Assembly: GCA_036245525.1 (NCBI GenBank)
Contig: BTPG01000004.1
Location: forward strand, 50,729,323-50,793,322
From: Semisulcospira habei
Taxonomy: Eukaryota > Mollusca > Gastropoda > Semisulcospiridae
DNA: 64,000 nucleotides
Reading direction: 5' to 3'
Made by a program: the position numbers and the translations under genes. The notes under the pieces were generated by a model. That model had not been told where the DNA came from, did not search any database, and saw only the letters and a program-made list of their open reading frames with translations. Positions within the stretch are counted from its first letter, which is position 1; every line of letters begins with the position of its first letter. Positions 1 to 10,031 of the stretch are shown piece after piece.

Positions 1-2397
1 AAGAAAAAGCTTGATGTTGCCAGCCTTCAGCGTGACGACAAGAAAGCTGCCCTTCAGGCCAATTTACAGCGCATGCTCAAAGACACAGTTGATCCAGCAG
101 ACTCCTCTCCTGAAACACTTTGGGAACAACTGAAAACTGCTATTGTAAAATCCTCTGTGGAAGTCTTGGGCTTTGCTAGAAAGAGGAACAAAAACTGGTT
201 TGACGAAAACGACGTAGAGATCCAGGAACTTCTAGCAAAAAAAAGAGCCGCCCACCAGGCCCACCTAGCCCAGCCTTCCTGCCCTGTGAAGAAGTCTGCC
301 TTCCGCCTCATCTGCAGCAGTCTCCAGCTCAAGCTTAGAGAGCTCCAGAACGAGTGGTGGTCCAGACTCGCACAGAGGACCCAGCTCTGCGCTGACAACG
401 GTGACTACAGGGGCTTCTACGAAGCACTGAAAGCAGTGTATGGCCCTAGGCACCTGGTACAAAGTCCCCTGCGAAGCGCTGATGGACAGGCACTCCTCAC
501 AGATAATACCTCCATCTTGAACCGCTGGTCGGAATACTTTCAGGACCTCTTCGGCGCTGAACGCACTGTTCAAGAAACAGTCATCCTCCAAATCCCACAC
601 CTTCCACTAAAGGTTGAATTGGACGAACCGCCCACCGCCGAAGAGACCCTCACAGCCATCCACCAGCTCAAGAGTGGCAAAGCAGCAGGCATTGACGGAA
701 TCCCGCCAGAGATCTGGAAACATGGAGGCCCAGCACTGCACAACAAGCTCCACGACCTCTTTCTCTGCTGCTGGGAAAAAGGAACACTACCAAAGGATCT
801 CCGTGATGCAGTCATCATCACCCTGTACAAGAACAAAGGAGAGAAATCTGCCTGCTCTAATTATCGTGGAATTACCCTGCTGTCCATTGCCGGGAAAATT
901 CTCGCAAGGTTGCTCCTGAATCGGCTGGTACCTGCCATCGCTGAAGACCACCTCCCAGAGGGTCAGTGTGGCTTCAGAGCCAACAGGAGTACCACCGACA
1001 TGGTCTTTGTGCTGAGACAGCTTCAGGAGAAGTGCCGCGAGCAGAACAAAGGGCTGTACGTCACGTTTGTCGACCTAACAAAAGCGTTTGACACTGTGAG
1101 CAGGCAAGGTATGTGGCAGATCCTGGAGCGACTAGGTTGTCCCCCAAAGTTCCTCAACATGATCGTCCAGCTCCACGAGGACCAGCAAGGCCAGGTCAGA
1201 CTAAACAGTGACCTCTCAGAACCATTCCCCATTCGCAACGGCGTGAAGCAAGGCTGCGTGCTGGCACCGACCCTCTTCACCATCTTCTTCAGCATGATGT
1301 TGAAGCAGGCCACAGTGGACCTCGACGATGACGACGCAGTGTACATCAGGTATCGTCTCGATGGCAGCCTGTTCAATCTCAGACGACTGCAGGCCCACAC
1401 GAAAACCCTAGACCAACTGATTCGTGAGCTGCTCTTCGCTGATGACGCTGCCCTCGTTGCACACACAGAGAGAGCCTTGCAGCGCATTACGTCCTGCTTC
1501 GCAGATGCTGCCCAGCTCTTTGGACTTGAGGTCAGTCTGAAAAAGACAGAGGTCCTTCATCAGCCGGCACCCAAGGAAGAGCATCGCCCTCCCCACATCA
1601 CCATCGGCGAGTCCGAACTGAAGTCTGTACACCAGTTTACCTACCTTGGCTGCATCATCACGTCAGACGCCAAGCTGGACAAGGAGCTGGACAACAGGCT
1701 GGCAAAAGCGAACAGTGCTTTCGGGCGACTATTCAAGCGGGTGTGGCACAATCAACAGCTGAAAAAAGGCACCAAGATCAGCGTGTACAGAGCTGTCGTC
1801 CTCACCACCCTGCTGTACGGTTCCGAGTCCTGGGCCCTCTACCGCAGCCAACTACGACTCCTCGAACGCTTTCACCAGCGCTGCCTGCGTACCATCCTCA
1901 GCATTCACTGGAGTGACTATGTCACCAACGTCGAGGTCCTTGAACAGGCGGAAACTGTGAGCATCGAGGCTTTGCTGCTGCGGACACAGCTTCGCTGGGC
2001 GGGGCACGTCTCCAGGATGGAGGATCATCGCCTACCCAAGATCACTCTGTTCGGCGAGCTCGCCACTGGACACCGAGACAGAGGGGCACCAAAGAAGAGA
2101 TACAAAGACGGTCTCAAGAAGTCGCTTAGTGCCTGCCAAATCGACCACCGCCAGTGGTCTTCGCTTGCTGCGGACCGTGACACCTGGCGCTCCACCATTC
2201 ACAAGGCAGCCGTCTCCTTTGAGGACTCTCGCAGAGCTAACCTTAAGGACAAGCGGCTTAGAAGAAAAAACAGAGTTGTCGTAACTCAGAACCCTGACCA
2301 GACCTTCCCCTGCAGCCACTGCGGTCGAACCTGCCTGTCCCGGATTGGCCTCCGCAGCCACGAAAATGCCTGCAGACGACGTGGGCAAGCCCTATAG
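1..2397 (+). CDS. Reverse transcriptase of an APE-type non-LTR retrotransposon (5' partial)
   Basis: The frame is open from base 1, about 798 codons, so the true start (with the endonuclease domain) lies upstream; the first internal Met is at 73. Reverse transcriptase motifs, numbered from that Met: GFRANRSTTD (about 300), motif A FVDLTKAFDT (335), motif B GVKQGCVLAPTLF (390), motif C LLFADDAALV (455), then KKTEVLHQPAP and a YLGC thumb motif. A basic C-terminal region leads to a CCHC-like finger (C-x2-C-x12-H-x3-C, CSHCGRTC...HENAC) just before the stop. It would copy the element RNA into a nicked chromosomal target. The EN-RT-finger order is seen in the fuller copy at 31065-34269. No frameshift or stop is visible, so this copy may be recently active. 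Clade assignment (RTE, I/Nimb or another jockey-group lineage) needs a tree. Confidence 0.88.
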   Translation, partial: KKKLDVASLQRDDKKAALQANLQRMLKDTVDPADSSPETLWEQLKTAIVKSSVEVLGFARKRNKNWFDENDVEIQELLAKKRAAHQAHLAQPSCPVKKSAFRLICSSLQLKLRELQNEWWSRLAQRTQLCADNGDYRGFYEALKAVYGPRHLVQSPLRSADGQALLTDNTSILNRWSEYFQDLFGAERTVQETVILQIPHLPLKVELDEPPTAEETLTAIHQLKSGKAAGIDGIPPEIWKHGGPALHNKLHDLFLCCWEKGTLPKDLRDAVIITLYKNKGEKSACSNYRGITLLSIAGKILARLLLNRLVPAIAEDHLPEGQCGFRANRSTTDMVFVLRQLQEKCREQNKGLYVTFVDLTKAFDTVSRQGMWQILERLGCPPKFLNMIVQLHEDQQGQVRLNSDLSEPFPIRNGVKQGCVLAPTLFTIFFSMMLKQATVDLDDDDAVYIRYRLDGSLFNLRRLQAHTKTLDQLIRELLFADDAALVAHTERALQRITSCFADAAQLFGLEVSLKKTEVLHQPAPKEEHRPPHITIGESELKSVHQFTYLGCIITSDAKLDKELDNRLAKANSAFGRLFKRVWHNQQLKKGTKISVYRAVVLTTLLYGSESWALYRSQLRLLERFHQRCLRTILSIHWSDYVTNVEVLEQAETVSIEALLLRTQLRWAGHVSRMEDHRLPKITLFGELATGHRDRGAPKKRYKDGLKKSLSACQIDHRQWSSLAADRDTWRSTIHKAAVSFEDSRRANLKDKRLRRKNRVVVTQNPDQTFPCSHCGRTCLSRIGLRSHENACRRRGQAL

Positions 2398-2430
2398 AAT
2401 CTTCGTTCGCGAAGTCAAGCCAAGAGAGGG
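1..2430 (+). mobile_element. Non-LTR retrotransposon family A, copy 1 (5' end outside window)
   Basis: The element enters the window already inside its ORF. The coding region ends at 2397 and a very short 3' region follows. That region holds a perfect 5-bp stem with a TTCG loop at about 2401-2414 (CTTCG TTCG CGAAG) and a GA-rich tail near 2421-2430. The same 3' end is present at 34283 and 58031, so the 3' boundary is well supported. The 5' boundary and target-site duplication cannot be assessed here. Confidence 0.85.
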
Positions 2431-2488
2431 GTAGGAAACGGGGTGGCTGGGGCCGGGTGCCGGGTGGGGGAGATGTGGAGGATAGGGT

Positions 2489-3392
2489 TTGGTTTCATTT
2501 GCGTCAGCAGTTCTACATGACTTTTCAAAGAAATCAGCCATCGTCAAACCCTTGCTTAAAAAGCCCAGTCTTGACCCTGAAAATCTGAAAAACTTCAGGC
2601 CTGTCTCAAATCTGCCCTTTCTATCTAAGCTCATTGAAAGGATTGTTCTCTCCCAGCTCCTTGACCATGTGAATGCTCACAGTCTTCTTCCTGTTTGCCA
2701 GTCAGCGTATCGGCCCGGGCATTCCACTGAGACTGCTCTCCTCAAGATGTGAATGACATGCTAAGGACAATTGATGATGGATATGTCTCTGTTCTAGCCT
2801 TGCTCGATCTGACAGCCGCCTTCGATACAATTGACCATGAGATCCTTCTGCACCGACTTCATTCCACGTTTGGCATCACGGGTAGTGTCCTGTCCTGGTT
2901 CAGATCTTACCTGACTGATCGTCACCAGACTGTTGTCATTAACAGCTACCGGTCGAGTCCTTTTCTACTGCGCTTTGGGGTCCCCCAGGGCTCAGTCCTA
3001 GACCCCATTCTCTTCATTCTCTACATCCAGCCTCTTTCCAGTGTAATTGCGAGATTTTCGGTTTCCCACCATGGCTTTGCCGATGATTCCCAGCTGTACA
3101 GACACGCTACTCCCGATCAAGTCCCTAGCGCCATCCTAAGCCTTCAGAACTGTATCTGTGATGTCAAAGAGTGGATGTCATCAAACAAACTTCAACTTAA
3201 TGATGATAAAACTGAGTGTCTTATAATAAAACCCACCAGATTGACCAGTTCACTTTCCCTCCCCACGTCCATGGCCATAGGAACCAGCATCATCAATTTC
3301 TCACACACCGCCAAAAATCTTGGAGTAACCCTAAACGAAACACTGTCCATGAACCAACAGATTGTCAACACCTGTCGCACAGCCTACATGGA
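2489..3392 (+). pseudogene. CR1/L2-like reverse transcriptase fragment
   Basis: Two adjoining frames encode one RT. The first (2489-2752) has KPSLDPENLKNFRPVSNL and the RPGHSTETALLK segment; the second (2749-3392) has LDLTAAFDTIDHEILL, GVPQGSVLDPILF, the FADDSQLY catalytic box and NLGVTL. The break at about 2750 looks like loss of a single base after the TALLK codons. Wording of motifs A, B and C is that of the CR1/L2 group, different from the family-A enzyme just upstream. Both ends are missing; homology stops at about 3392 where a foldback repeat begins. Not functional. Confidence 0.85.
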
Positions 3393-5300
3393 GTTATTCC
3401 ATTTCATTTTGACCTCTCTTTACCTGTTAAGTTTCCATAATGTGAGCATAAAGTGCAAGAAAATGAGGAAAGTCGGCATCCTTTACGGTACGTTCGTGGT
3501 GAATGATAGCTTTTTCCCATATAAAGTTGCCGAATTGGAAAATGTACGTTGTTTCTGATGCCCTCAGAAATTTTGTATACAACTGATAAGTCTTTTTTTT
3601 AAAGGTTTTATTGGTTAGGATAGAGTATCACAGTTACTCCCAACCTGATTTTATGATGCTGTGATGCATTTGTGGGCCACTGTGGCTGAATCATGTGCCC
3701 TACCCATATTTTACCAGTACGCAAAGGAACGCAAAATGATCATAAAAATTGCTTACGTCATACTCCTCTGTTTAAATATTTTTGTTGCCAGTTTTCTTAA
3801 CGAAGTAGGCATATTGAGCATACAAATTTGTGATCATTTCATTAATTTCAATGTGACCCATCAATTTAATTGTAACTATTTTTAACTGGCTGGTCTTTTA
3901 GGTGATATTATACCTAGCGTAAGGCGGGTCTAGTAAGGTCTCCCCTTTTCTTTTCATTTATTTTCGTCCAGAAAGGTGTAAATATGAATATGCGTAATAA
4001 AGTTTCATGGTTCCTAACAGTCAAAACAATCTTATCAAAATACTTAGTTTCCACATGTCCACCACGAGATCGCCACGTCCACCCTCATTTTTTGCCTTCT
4101 TCTTCTGCAAAGTTCAATTCCGTGATGGCCGTCTATAAATCTTATATTGTTCTGGCTGCCAATAAGAACAAAGGTACCCCCCAAAAAAAAACAAAACAAA
4201 ACAAAAATCTCTTAAATGTAATAACAAAGTCCCTTTTTTGGGGTGTTTGGACCCCCCTCCCCCCCAAGTTGTTTGATATTTTGGCGAAATGTGAGTCTTA
4301 ACACGCACGAGCTTTTCCTTTCCCGGCCCCGCCCCCCCCCCCCCCCCCCCCCCCCCCCTTTTCGATTTTTCGGCCTCTGGAAGCAAGGTCTAGTGTCTGG
4401 GAGACCTTTTAAATGAGGTTGAAGGTCTCAAACAAAAAGTTGGAAACCCCCCTCACCCCTCGAGATAACTGATCCGCCCTTAAATAACTTTGGCCACTTA
4501 TGAACCTGGGTGTGATACGTCCAATGTGTGTTTGTTTCTGTCCAAATGGTGACTTGTGTTGTGTGCCACGTATTGGACTGTTGACTTACAGTCCAAAAGC
4601 TAGCCCGGTCTACCGTGCACCCCCCGCCCCCCTCCCCCAGTACTCAATAAGATGAGTTTCAAAGTGTACCTTGGTATGGTATAACTTTAGTAATTTTTCC
4701 TAATTAATTTTGTGTATTTTTACAACTTGGGGGTAGGGATACAAAATCAACCATTGTGGCACTCACAGTGATCACAGCATCACCTAGTCCAGTTTATAAT
4801 AATTTTAACATCCTGTTTTAATGATGTAAGCCTGAAAATGGACTACCAGTGCTACAGAAAATGTCTGAAGGCATCTGACACATTATTTTTTGTCTTTTTT
4901 TGCGATTTGACGGAAATGGCCGTTTACTGGGTGCACAAATACCTTCACTGTGAGCCAGAGATTCAATATTTTTTTCATTCTGTTTTTTAAAATTATTATT
5001 GCAGAGGACGAAGAAGGTGTGCCTTAACATAATATTGCCTGATTTGGGCTTCATGAATGAATTCTGATTTATTTAGAGGAAAATGTTTCTCAACCTCATT
5101 TAGCAATCGCGAAGTACGTGAATGGGGGTACCCTTGCGCCATCGGCTATATCTCTGGTGTGTTCCTAAGGATTTTAGGGGAACATGCATTAAACATCTCA
5201 GGACATACTAAGGTACGCCTTGAAACCCATCTTATTGAGTACTGGAATGGGGGGTGGGGGGGGGGGGGGAGTGCACGGTAGCCAGGACTAGCTTTTGGAG
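3393..5300. repeat. Rearranged copy of the long-inverted-repeat element (foldback family F)
   Basis: 3393-4070 matches the inner half of the arms of the element at 16513-21199 (17107-17590, and the reverse complement of 19945-20600). After about 500 bp of other sequence (4080-4590, including a poly-C run at 4330-4358), 4590-4680 matches the arm terminus and 4680-5300 is the outer arm in the opposite orientation. As a result 4590-4670 and 5210-5299 form an inverted repeat ending in TCCAAAAGCTAG. This looks like a deleted and rearranged foldback derivative. No coding sequence is credible in it. Confidence 0.7.
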
Positions 5301-5624
5301 TAGGACTCAGCGCGGAGATTTCGTTTGACTGTGTAGACATCAGTGCTTTCTATGAGCTCCGCTGCGATGACGTGACGTGGCGCAAAACTGGAGTTGCCTT
5401 CCTTGATTACAAGTGGTGAGCGGCACCAAAGATATTACATTATAATGTATTGTCTTTGGCTGCACGCTGTTTTAAAACATCCCGCGCTCGCGTTTGAGGC
5501 CACTAATACACGTACTGTCTTTCGCAACGTGTTACGTGGACGCTTCTCGTTCGGTACATATACATGTCTTCTTTTTGTTGTTTTTTTTTTTTTCCCCGGC
5601 CCTTTCTTTTGGGGTGCAAAACTG

Positions 5625-5846
5625 TTAACCCTTTTAGCCCCAGGCCAAGGTCCCATTTCTTAAATGTTGGAGGTCAGTGTTGCCTAACGACTATGTACCA
5701 GTTGCAGGAGATGTCTTGACAATGATAATTAAGGGTAGTGCCAGATTAGCTTGGCGCCTGAAGGCGCCAAGCTAATCTGGCACAGCCTTTGAATTATCAT
5801 GGTCAAGCCATCTCCTGCTGTAGAGATCCGGGGCTAAAATGGTTAA
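5625..5846. repeat. Hairpin MITE, family H1
   Basis: TTAA-bounded palindrome with terminal CCCTTTTAGCCCC / GGGGCTAAAATGG. The inner arms are the family-H1 core, AGTGCCAGATTAGCTTGGCG and its complement, meeting at about 5762. H1 copies share the order: terminal A/C-rich motif, GGAGATGGATCGACCATGAT, TTCAAGGGTAGTGCC, AGCTTGGCGCC, then the mirror image. No ORF is present, so it is a non-autonomous element. Confidence 0.85.
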
Positions 5847-6224
5847 TATGGCGTTCGTCATGACATACAACACGTCTTCTCAATCAGGCACTCTACTACT
5901 CAAGTTCATAGACATCTAAAGTTCGTAATACTTATGAACAGCTGTTGCGGTAAAAGGTGTCTCAACAGGCATGAACGACTTCGGACCGGAAATATTGCAG
6001 TATCAGTCCCAGTAAGTCATGTCAACAAACACCAAACTAAGGCCGTAGGAACCGAGATCAAGGAGAGGCGAGTGGCTCGCACAGCCGCTTTGGCTGAGAA
6101 TTTTGAGTCAGACACACGTTGGAGGACCGTGTGTTCAGAACCTGCATGTATGACCGAGTGAGATTATCCCACATAACGATTTTTTGTCATATAAATGGAA
6201 CGCTGTCTGTACAGTCCTGCTTTT

Positions 6225-6310
6225 GTTTTTGAGATAGATCAAACACACCAAGCTATTTTGGCACCATCCTTAAACTATCATATTAAAATTAATTTCAAGC
6301 AGTCGTGTAT
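6225..6310. repeat. Truncated H1 hairpin
   Basis: Only the right arm remains (AAGCTATTTTGGCACC...AACTATCAT). The matching duplicate at 44366-44462 still has both arms, so one arm was lost here after the GPCR block was duplicated. Confidence 0.7.
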
Positions 6311-6496
6311 CAGGATGAAAAGGGTTAATAGAAGAAGTTTCGGAAATCAGAAGTAGGTCAAACTTGCAGGTGTTTCGACGAAAACTGTGGATTAGTCCGG
6401 ACAAACATGCGATATCGCATATTTGTACGGGCTTTTCAAATCCGTTGTTTTCATATATATCGCATCTTGACTGTTAAAATGCTTTGTAGATTCTGT

Positions 6497-7681
6497 TCAA
6501 TCACTGCTCCGGGAAAACAACCGTCTGAATTCATTCCTAAATTTGGATCCAGTTAGGCAGTACAAGTAGAAGTTGCCTGCAGCGTTACCGTAAAAGAAGA
6601 GAATAGACAAAGCCCACGTAATCCTATCCAACGCAGACAGAGCACTGGTGCTTACGAAAAGTAAAGTATGAACACACAAGGGCAAGGTCAGAAGCAAAAA
6701 GGCCGCGGAGACCACAATCAAGGTCAAGGTCATGGAGGAAACCTTCTCCTCGCGAATCTTCATCTGTGTGGAAGCTTGTCCCGTAAGAGTGCGTGCCTTG
6801 CGTGCAGACTGGGCGACCTTCCATATAAGGACTGTGTTAGACACCACGAGGATGAAGAATGGCGCCAGCGATGCAAAGATGACGTGAACCCAGGGCTGTA
6901 CGTTGAGGAAGTAATCAAGCACGTCTTTGTCTGAGGTGTAGAGACACGCTGACTGGGTACTGTTCCGCAGATTCACAATGCTGGCCGCGAACAGGACAAT
7001 AGTGTTGAGAAGCGAAGATACAAATACGATAACAATAATGATAACAATGTTTCTTCGATGTGAGCACACGAGTCTTGCACGATGGGGTAGCATAACGGAA
7101 ATCATTCGCTGCAATGTCATGGACGCCAAAAGAAGGGCGGAAACCACCCCGCTGACGTAGAGGAGAAAGTGAGGAATTTTGCACAAAATGTAATGAAGGC
7201 TAGTTATGTCGATTCTGAATGCACGCCTGAGCCAGGTCGTCAGAAGCCCCGTGTATAAAATGACCAAATCAGACACGGCTAGAGCGTTCAGGTAGGCAGA
7301 CATGGAGACAGGGAACTGCCTGGTACTCATGCGACGTAACAGCACAATCGTCATGACGTTGCCAAAAGTCCCCAGGACAAGGATGAGGGGCGGACACATT
7401 CGCCATAACCACAGGGTGACCTGATCCAAGAACTCTAACTGAAGGTTCCTCCGGTCATTGAAAGCGGTCAAACATTCTTCTGTTGTTTTACACAAGCCTG
7501 TGTAATTTGTGGTTGCATTCTCAAACCCTGTAAAATACAAATCAGTCTCAGTATAGCGCAGTAACTCAGATTTACACGTGCATTCCGCGTTACTTGCATT
7601 CGCGTTAACCCCTTGATTGCCAGTTGTCGTACATTGTGATTTTGCAATCTTGGTTGATTCAACGCCAAAGAGCCCAACCAT
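6497..7681 (-). CDS. Class A GPCR 1 (chemoreceptor/peptide-receptor-like)
   Basis: A 394-residue intronless receptor. The extracellular N-terminus (about 1-90) has six cysteines or so and N-glycosylation sequons (NAS 28, NAT 55, NYT 59). Seven hydrophobic segments: TM1 about 94-116 with the GN motif (107-108), TM2 127-150 with the sodium-site Asp (138), TM3 165-190 starting at Cys167 (partner Cys246 in loop 2), TM4 210-233, TM5 262-288, TM6 315-343 with the LTLP proline, and TM7 355-376. The usual D/ERY is QRM (191-193) and NPxxY is NFYLY (370-374). A basic Ser/Thr-rich loop 3 and a short tail follow. The family resembles lophotrochozoan FMRFamide-receptor-like and chemosensory expansions; ligand unknown. 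The block 6233-7720 is duplicated at 44370-45890. No obvious promoter; a hairpin repeat lies just 5' of the start. Confidence 0.85.
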   Translation of the reverse strand: MVGLFGVESTKIAKSQCTTTGNQGVNANASNAECTCKSELLRYTETDLYFTGFENATTNYTGLCKTTEECLTAFNDRRNLQLEFLDQVTLWLWRMCPPLILVLGTFGNVMTIVLLRRMSTRQFPVSMSAYLNALAVSDLVILYTGLLTTWLRRAFRIDITSLHYILCKIPHFLLYVSGVVSALLLASMTLQRMISVMLPHRARLVCSHRRNIVIIIVIVFVSSLLNTIVLFAASIVNLRNSTQSACLYTSDKDVLDYFLNVQPWVHVIFASLAPFFILVVSNTVLIWKVAQSARKARTLTGQASTQMKIREEKVSSMTLTLIVVSAAFLLLTLPLCVHTLLFVSTSALSALDRITWALSILFFYGNAAGNFYLYCLTGSKFRNEFRRLFSRSSD

Positions 7682-7717
7682 CCCAGTATCATGGATTCAA
7701 AGTGATGGCAGCAAGAG

Positions 7718-7818
7718 GCATAGATCCTCGTGAGCACCTGCAAATGCGGTGGCTCGTGAGGATCTATGTCTCATGCGGTTAGGTCATGTTAACCTTTTCT
7801 CGGCAGTCAAAGGGTTAA
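7718..7818. repeat. Hairpin repeat family H4, partial
   Basis: Arms AGATCCTCGTGAGC and GCTCGTGAGGATCTATG flank a short loop. The right end reads CGGCAGTCAAAGGGTTAA, the H4 terminus. It lies about 40 bp upstream of the GPCR 1 start codon; GPCR 3 has the left half of the same repeat in the same place. Confidence 0.7.
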
Positions 7819-7839
7819 AATGGTGTTGAAATTGTATGT

Positions 7840-8210
7840 TTGTGAAGAAGAAAGAAAGAAGAAAGAAATAAATTCTCTCTCTCTCTCTTCTTCTCCAATG
7901 CCATTTTTTTTCTCCTTTCAATAATTCACATATTGTGTTTTTTTCCCCGTAGTTTTTCTTCTTGTTCTTTTTCTTCTTCTTATTATTTACATGCTATGTT
8001 TATTTTCCTGTTATGTTCTGTTTTGTTTACAGGACAGCTTGTAAGACAGGCATTGAGTTGCCTAATAGCTTTATCCTGAATAAAAAAAGTACCAGCGCTA
8101 GCCTCACCTGTGAGTGAATAAAAAAGATTCATCAAAAAGATTCATCATCATCATCATCATCTCTCTCTCTCTCTCTCTCTCTCTGTCTGTCTGTCTGTCT
8201 GTCTCTCTCG
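7840..8210. repeat. Simple repeats between GPCR 1 and RT family B
   Basis: Contains AAAG-type and (CT)n tracts near 7850-7890, T-rich sequence, an (ATC)n run at about 8141-8160 and a (CT)n/(CTGT)n run at 8159-8209 that abuts the truncated 5' end of the next RT. No gene is seen. Positions 8093-8110 carry an 18-bp exact match to the 365-bp satellite unit. Confidence 0.75.
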
Positions 8211-10031
8211 ATGCACCCCAGGTCCAAGCAGTGGCATCTCATAGACTATGTCATTATCCGCCAGCGGGATATTCGCGAGGTCAGCCTCACCAGAGCCATG
8301 AGAGGAGCCGAGTGCTGGACCGACCATCGGCTGGTGCGGTCTGTCCTCAACCTGCACATTGCACCAGCACACAGGAAGAGGCCAAAGCTCACCCGACCTT
8401 CATTCATCCTGGTAATGCTGAAGCGCCCGGACGTCGAGGACAACTTCCAGTCCCACCTTGATGACCTGCTAACTGCCCATGGACCGTTAACTGGCAACCC
8501 AACTGAAATGTGGAACCAGTTCAAGGGGATGGTGACGGAGTCTGCCAAAGACGTGCTTGGACCCAAGCAGAGGGTACGCCAGGATTGGTTCGATGAAAAC
8601 AATGAAGAGATCAACAAGCTACTGGAGCAAAAGCGCAGTGCTTTCATCGAGTGGCAGAATGACATCAACTCGTTGTCCAAGAAAGATCGCTTCAAACACA
8701 TCCAGAGAAAAGCCCACAACATGCAGGACACCTGGTGGGACAGCAAGGGAAAAGAACTTCAACACTTTGCTGAATCCAACAACTCCAAGGAGTTTTTCAG
8801 CGCTATGTAAGCTGTCTACGGCCCTGCCAGACCCAGTACAACCCCTCTCTTTTCTTCTAACGGCTTCACGTTGCTGAAGGACAAAGGCAGCATTATTGAG
8901 CGCTGGAGAGAACACTTCTCAAATCTGCTGAACCTGCCTTCCACTGTCGACCCCGCAGCCCTGGACATGATTCCCCAGAAGCCGACACTGGATGACCTTG
9001 ATCTCCCGCCAACCCTGGACGAAGTCAAGAAAGCGATCAATCAGACTAGCTCCGGCAAGGCAGCTCCCATGGACGACATCCCCGCAGAGCTTTTCAAAGC
9101 AGCTGGACCTGAGATCCTTGATGCCTTCCTCAACATTCTGACATGCATCTGGGCAGAGGAGAACATGCCGCAGGAATTAGAGATGCTACAATCGTCTCCC
9201 TGTTCAAGAACAAGGGCAGCAAAGCAGACTGTGCAATTACCGAGGGATCTCACTCTTGTCCACCGCTAGCAAGATCCTCGCGAGAGTCATCCTCAACCGC
9301 CTGATGTGCTCTGGATCTGAGGAAGCACTTCCAGAGGCTCAGTGTGGCTTCAGAACCGGCCGCAGCACAGTCGACATGGTCTTCTCTGTGTGACAGGTCC
9401 AGGAGAAATGCATTGAGCAGCACATGGACCTCTACGCCGTCTTCATAGACCTGACCAAAGCATCCGAAACCGTGAACAGAGAAGCGCTCTGGGTCATCCT
9501 CGCAAAGCTCGGCTGCCCCAGGAAGTTCACCAACATCTTCCGCCCCTTCCATGATGGAATAGTAGGAATTGTCCAGTCAAACGGCGACACATCCGCACCC
9601 TTAGACATTTCCAACGGTGTGAAATAAGGTTGTGTTCTTGCCCCCGAGATGTTCAATTTGTTCTTCACGTGTGTCCTGACCCATGCATTACGCGACCTTG
9701 AGAAGGGAGTGTACCTGAAGTACTGACTCTCTCCTCGACCTCCGTCAACTGAACGCTAGGTCTAAGACCATCGAGAGACTGATCCTTGAGGCGTTGTTTG
9801 CCGATAACTGTGCGCTGATGGCGCATGGAGTCTGACCTCCAGACCATCGTCAACAGGTTCTCGGAAGCCTCTCGACTGTTTGGCCTCACCATCAGTCTCA
9901 ACAAGACCGTGGTTCTGCACCAACCAGCCCCAGGCACAAGATCACCCCCACCCAAAGTGTCTATTGAAGGCACCGAGCTGAAGACTGTCGACCAGTTCAG
10001 GTACCTGGGGAGCATCATCTCTTCTGATGGT
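8211..10031 (+). pseudogene. Non-LTR retrotransposon family B, 5' part: endonuclease end and RT
   Basis: It begins inside the APE endonuclease (HPRSKQWHLIDYVIIRQRD and the catalytic TDH box in CWTDHRLV). It continues through the linker and RT: GKAAPMDDIPAELF, AQCGFRTGRSTVDMVF, FIDLTKASETVNREALW (motif A, with Phe-Asp changed to Ser-Glu), ISNGVK and LFGLTISLNKTVVLHQPAP up to YLGSIISSDG. Lesions include a stop at about 8808, a frameshift near 9190, stops near 9392 and 9625, and loss of a clear FADD box around 9800. The predicted protein is related to but clearly distinct from family A. The reading stops at 10031 where a tandem-repeat array interrupts it. Confidence 0.85.

Noticed and set aside
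5934..6161. 75-residue plus-strand ORF downstream of GPCR 1
   Set aside because: No recognisable features and not conserved beside GPCR 3.
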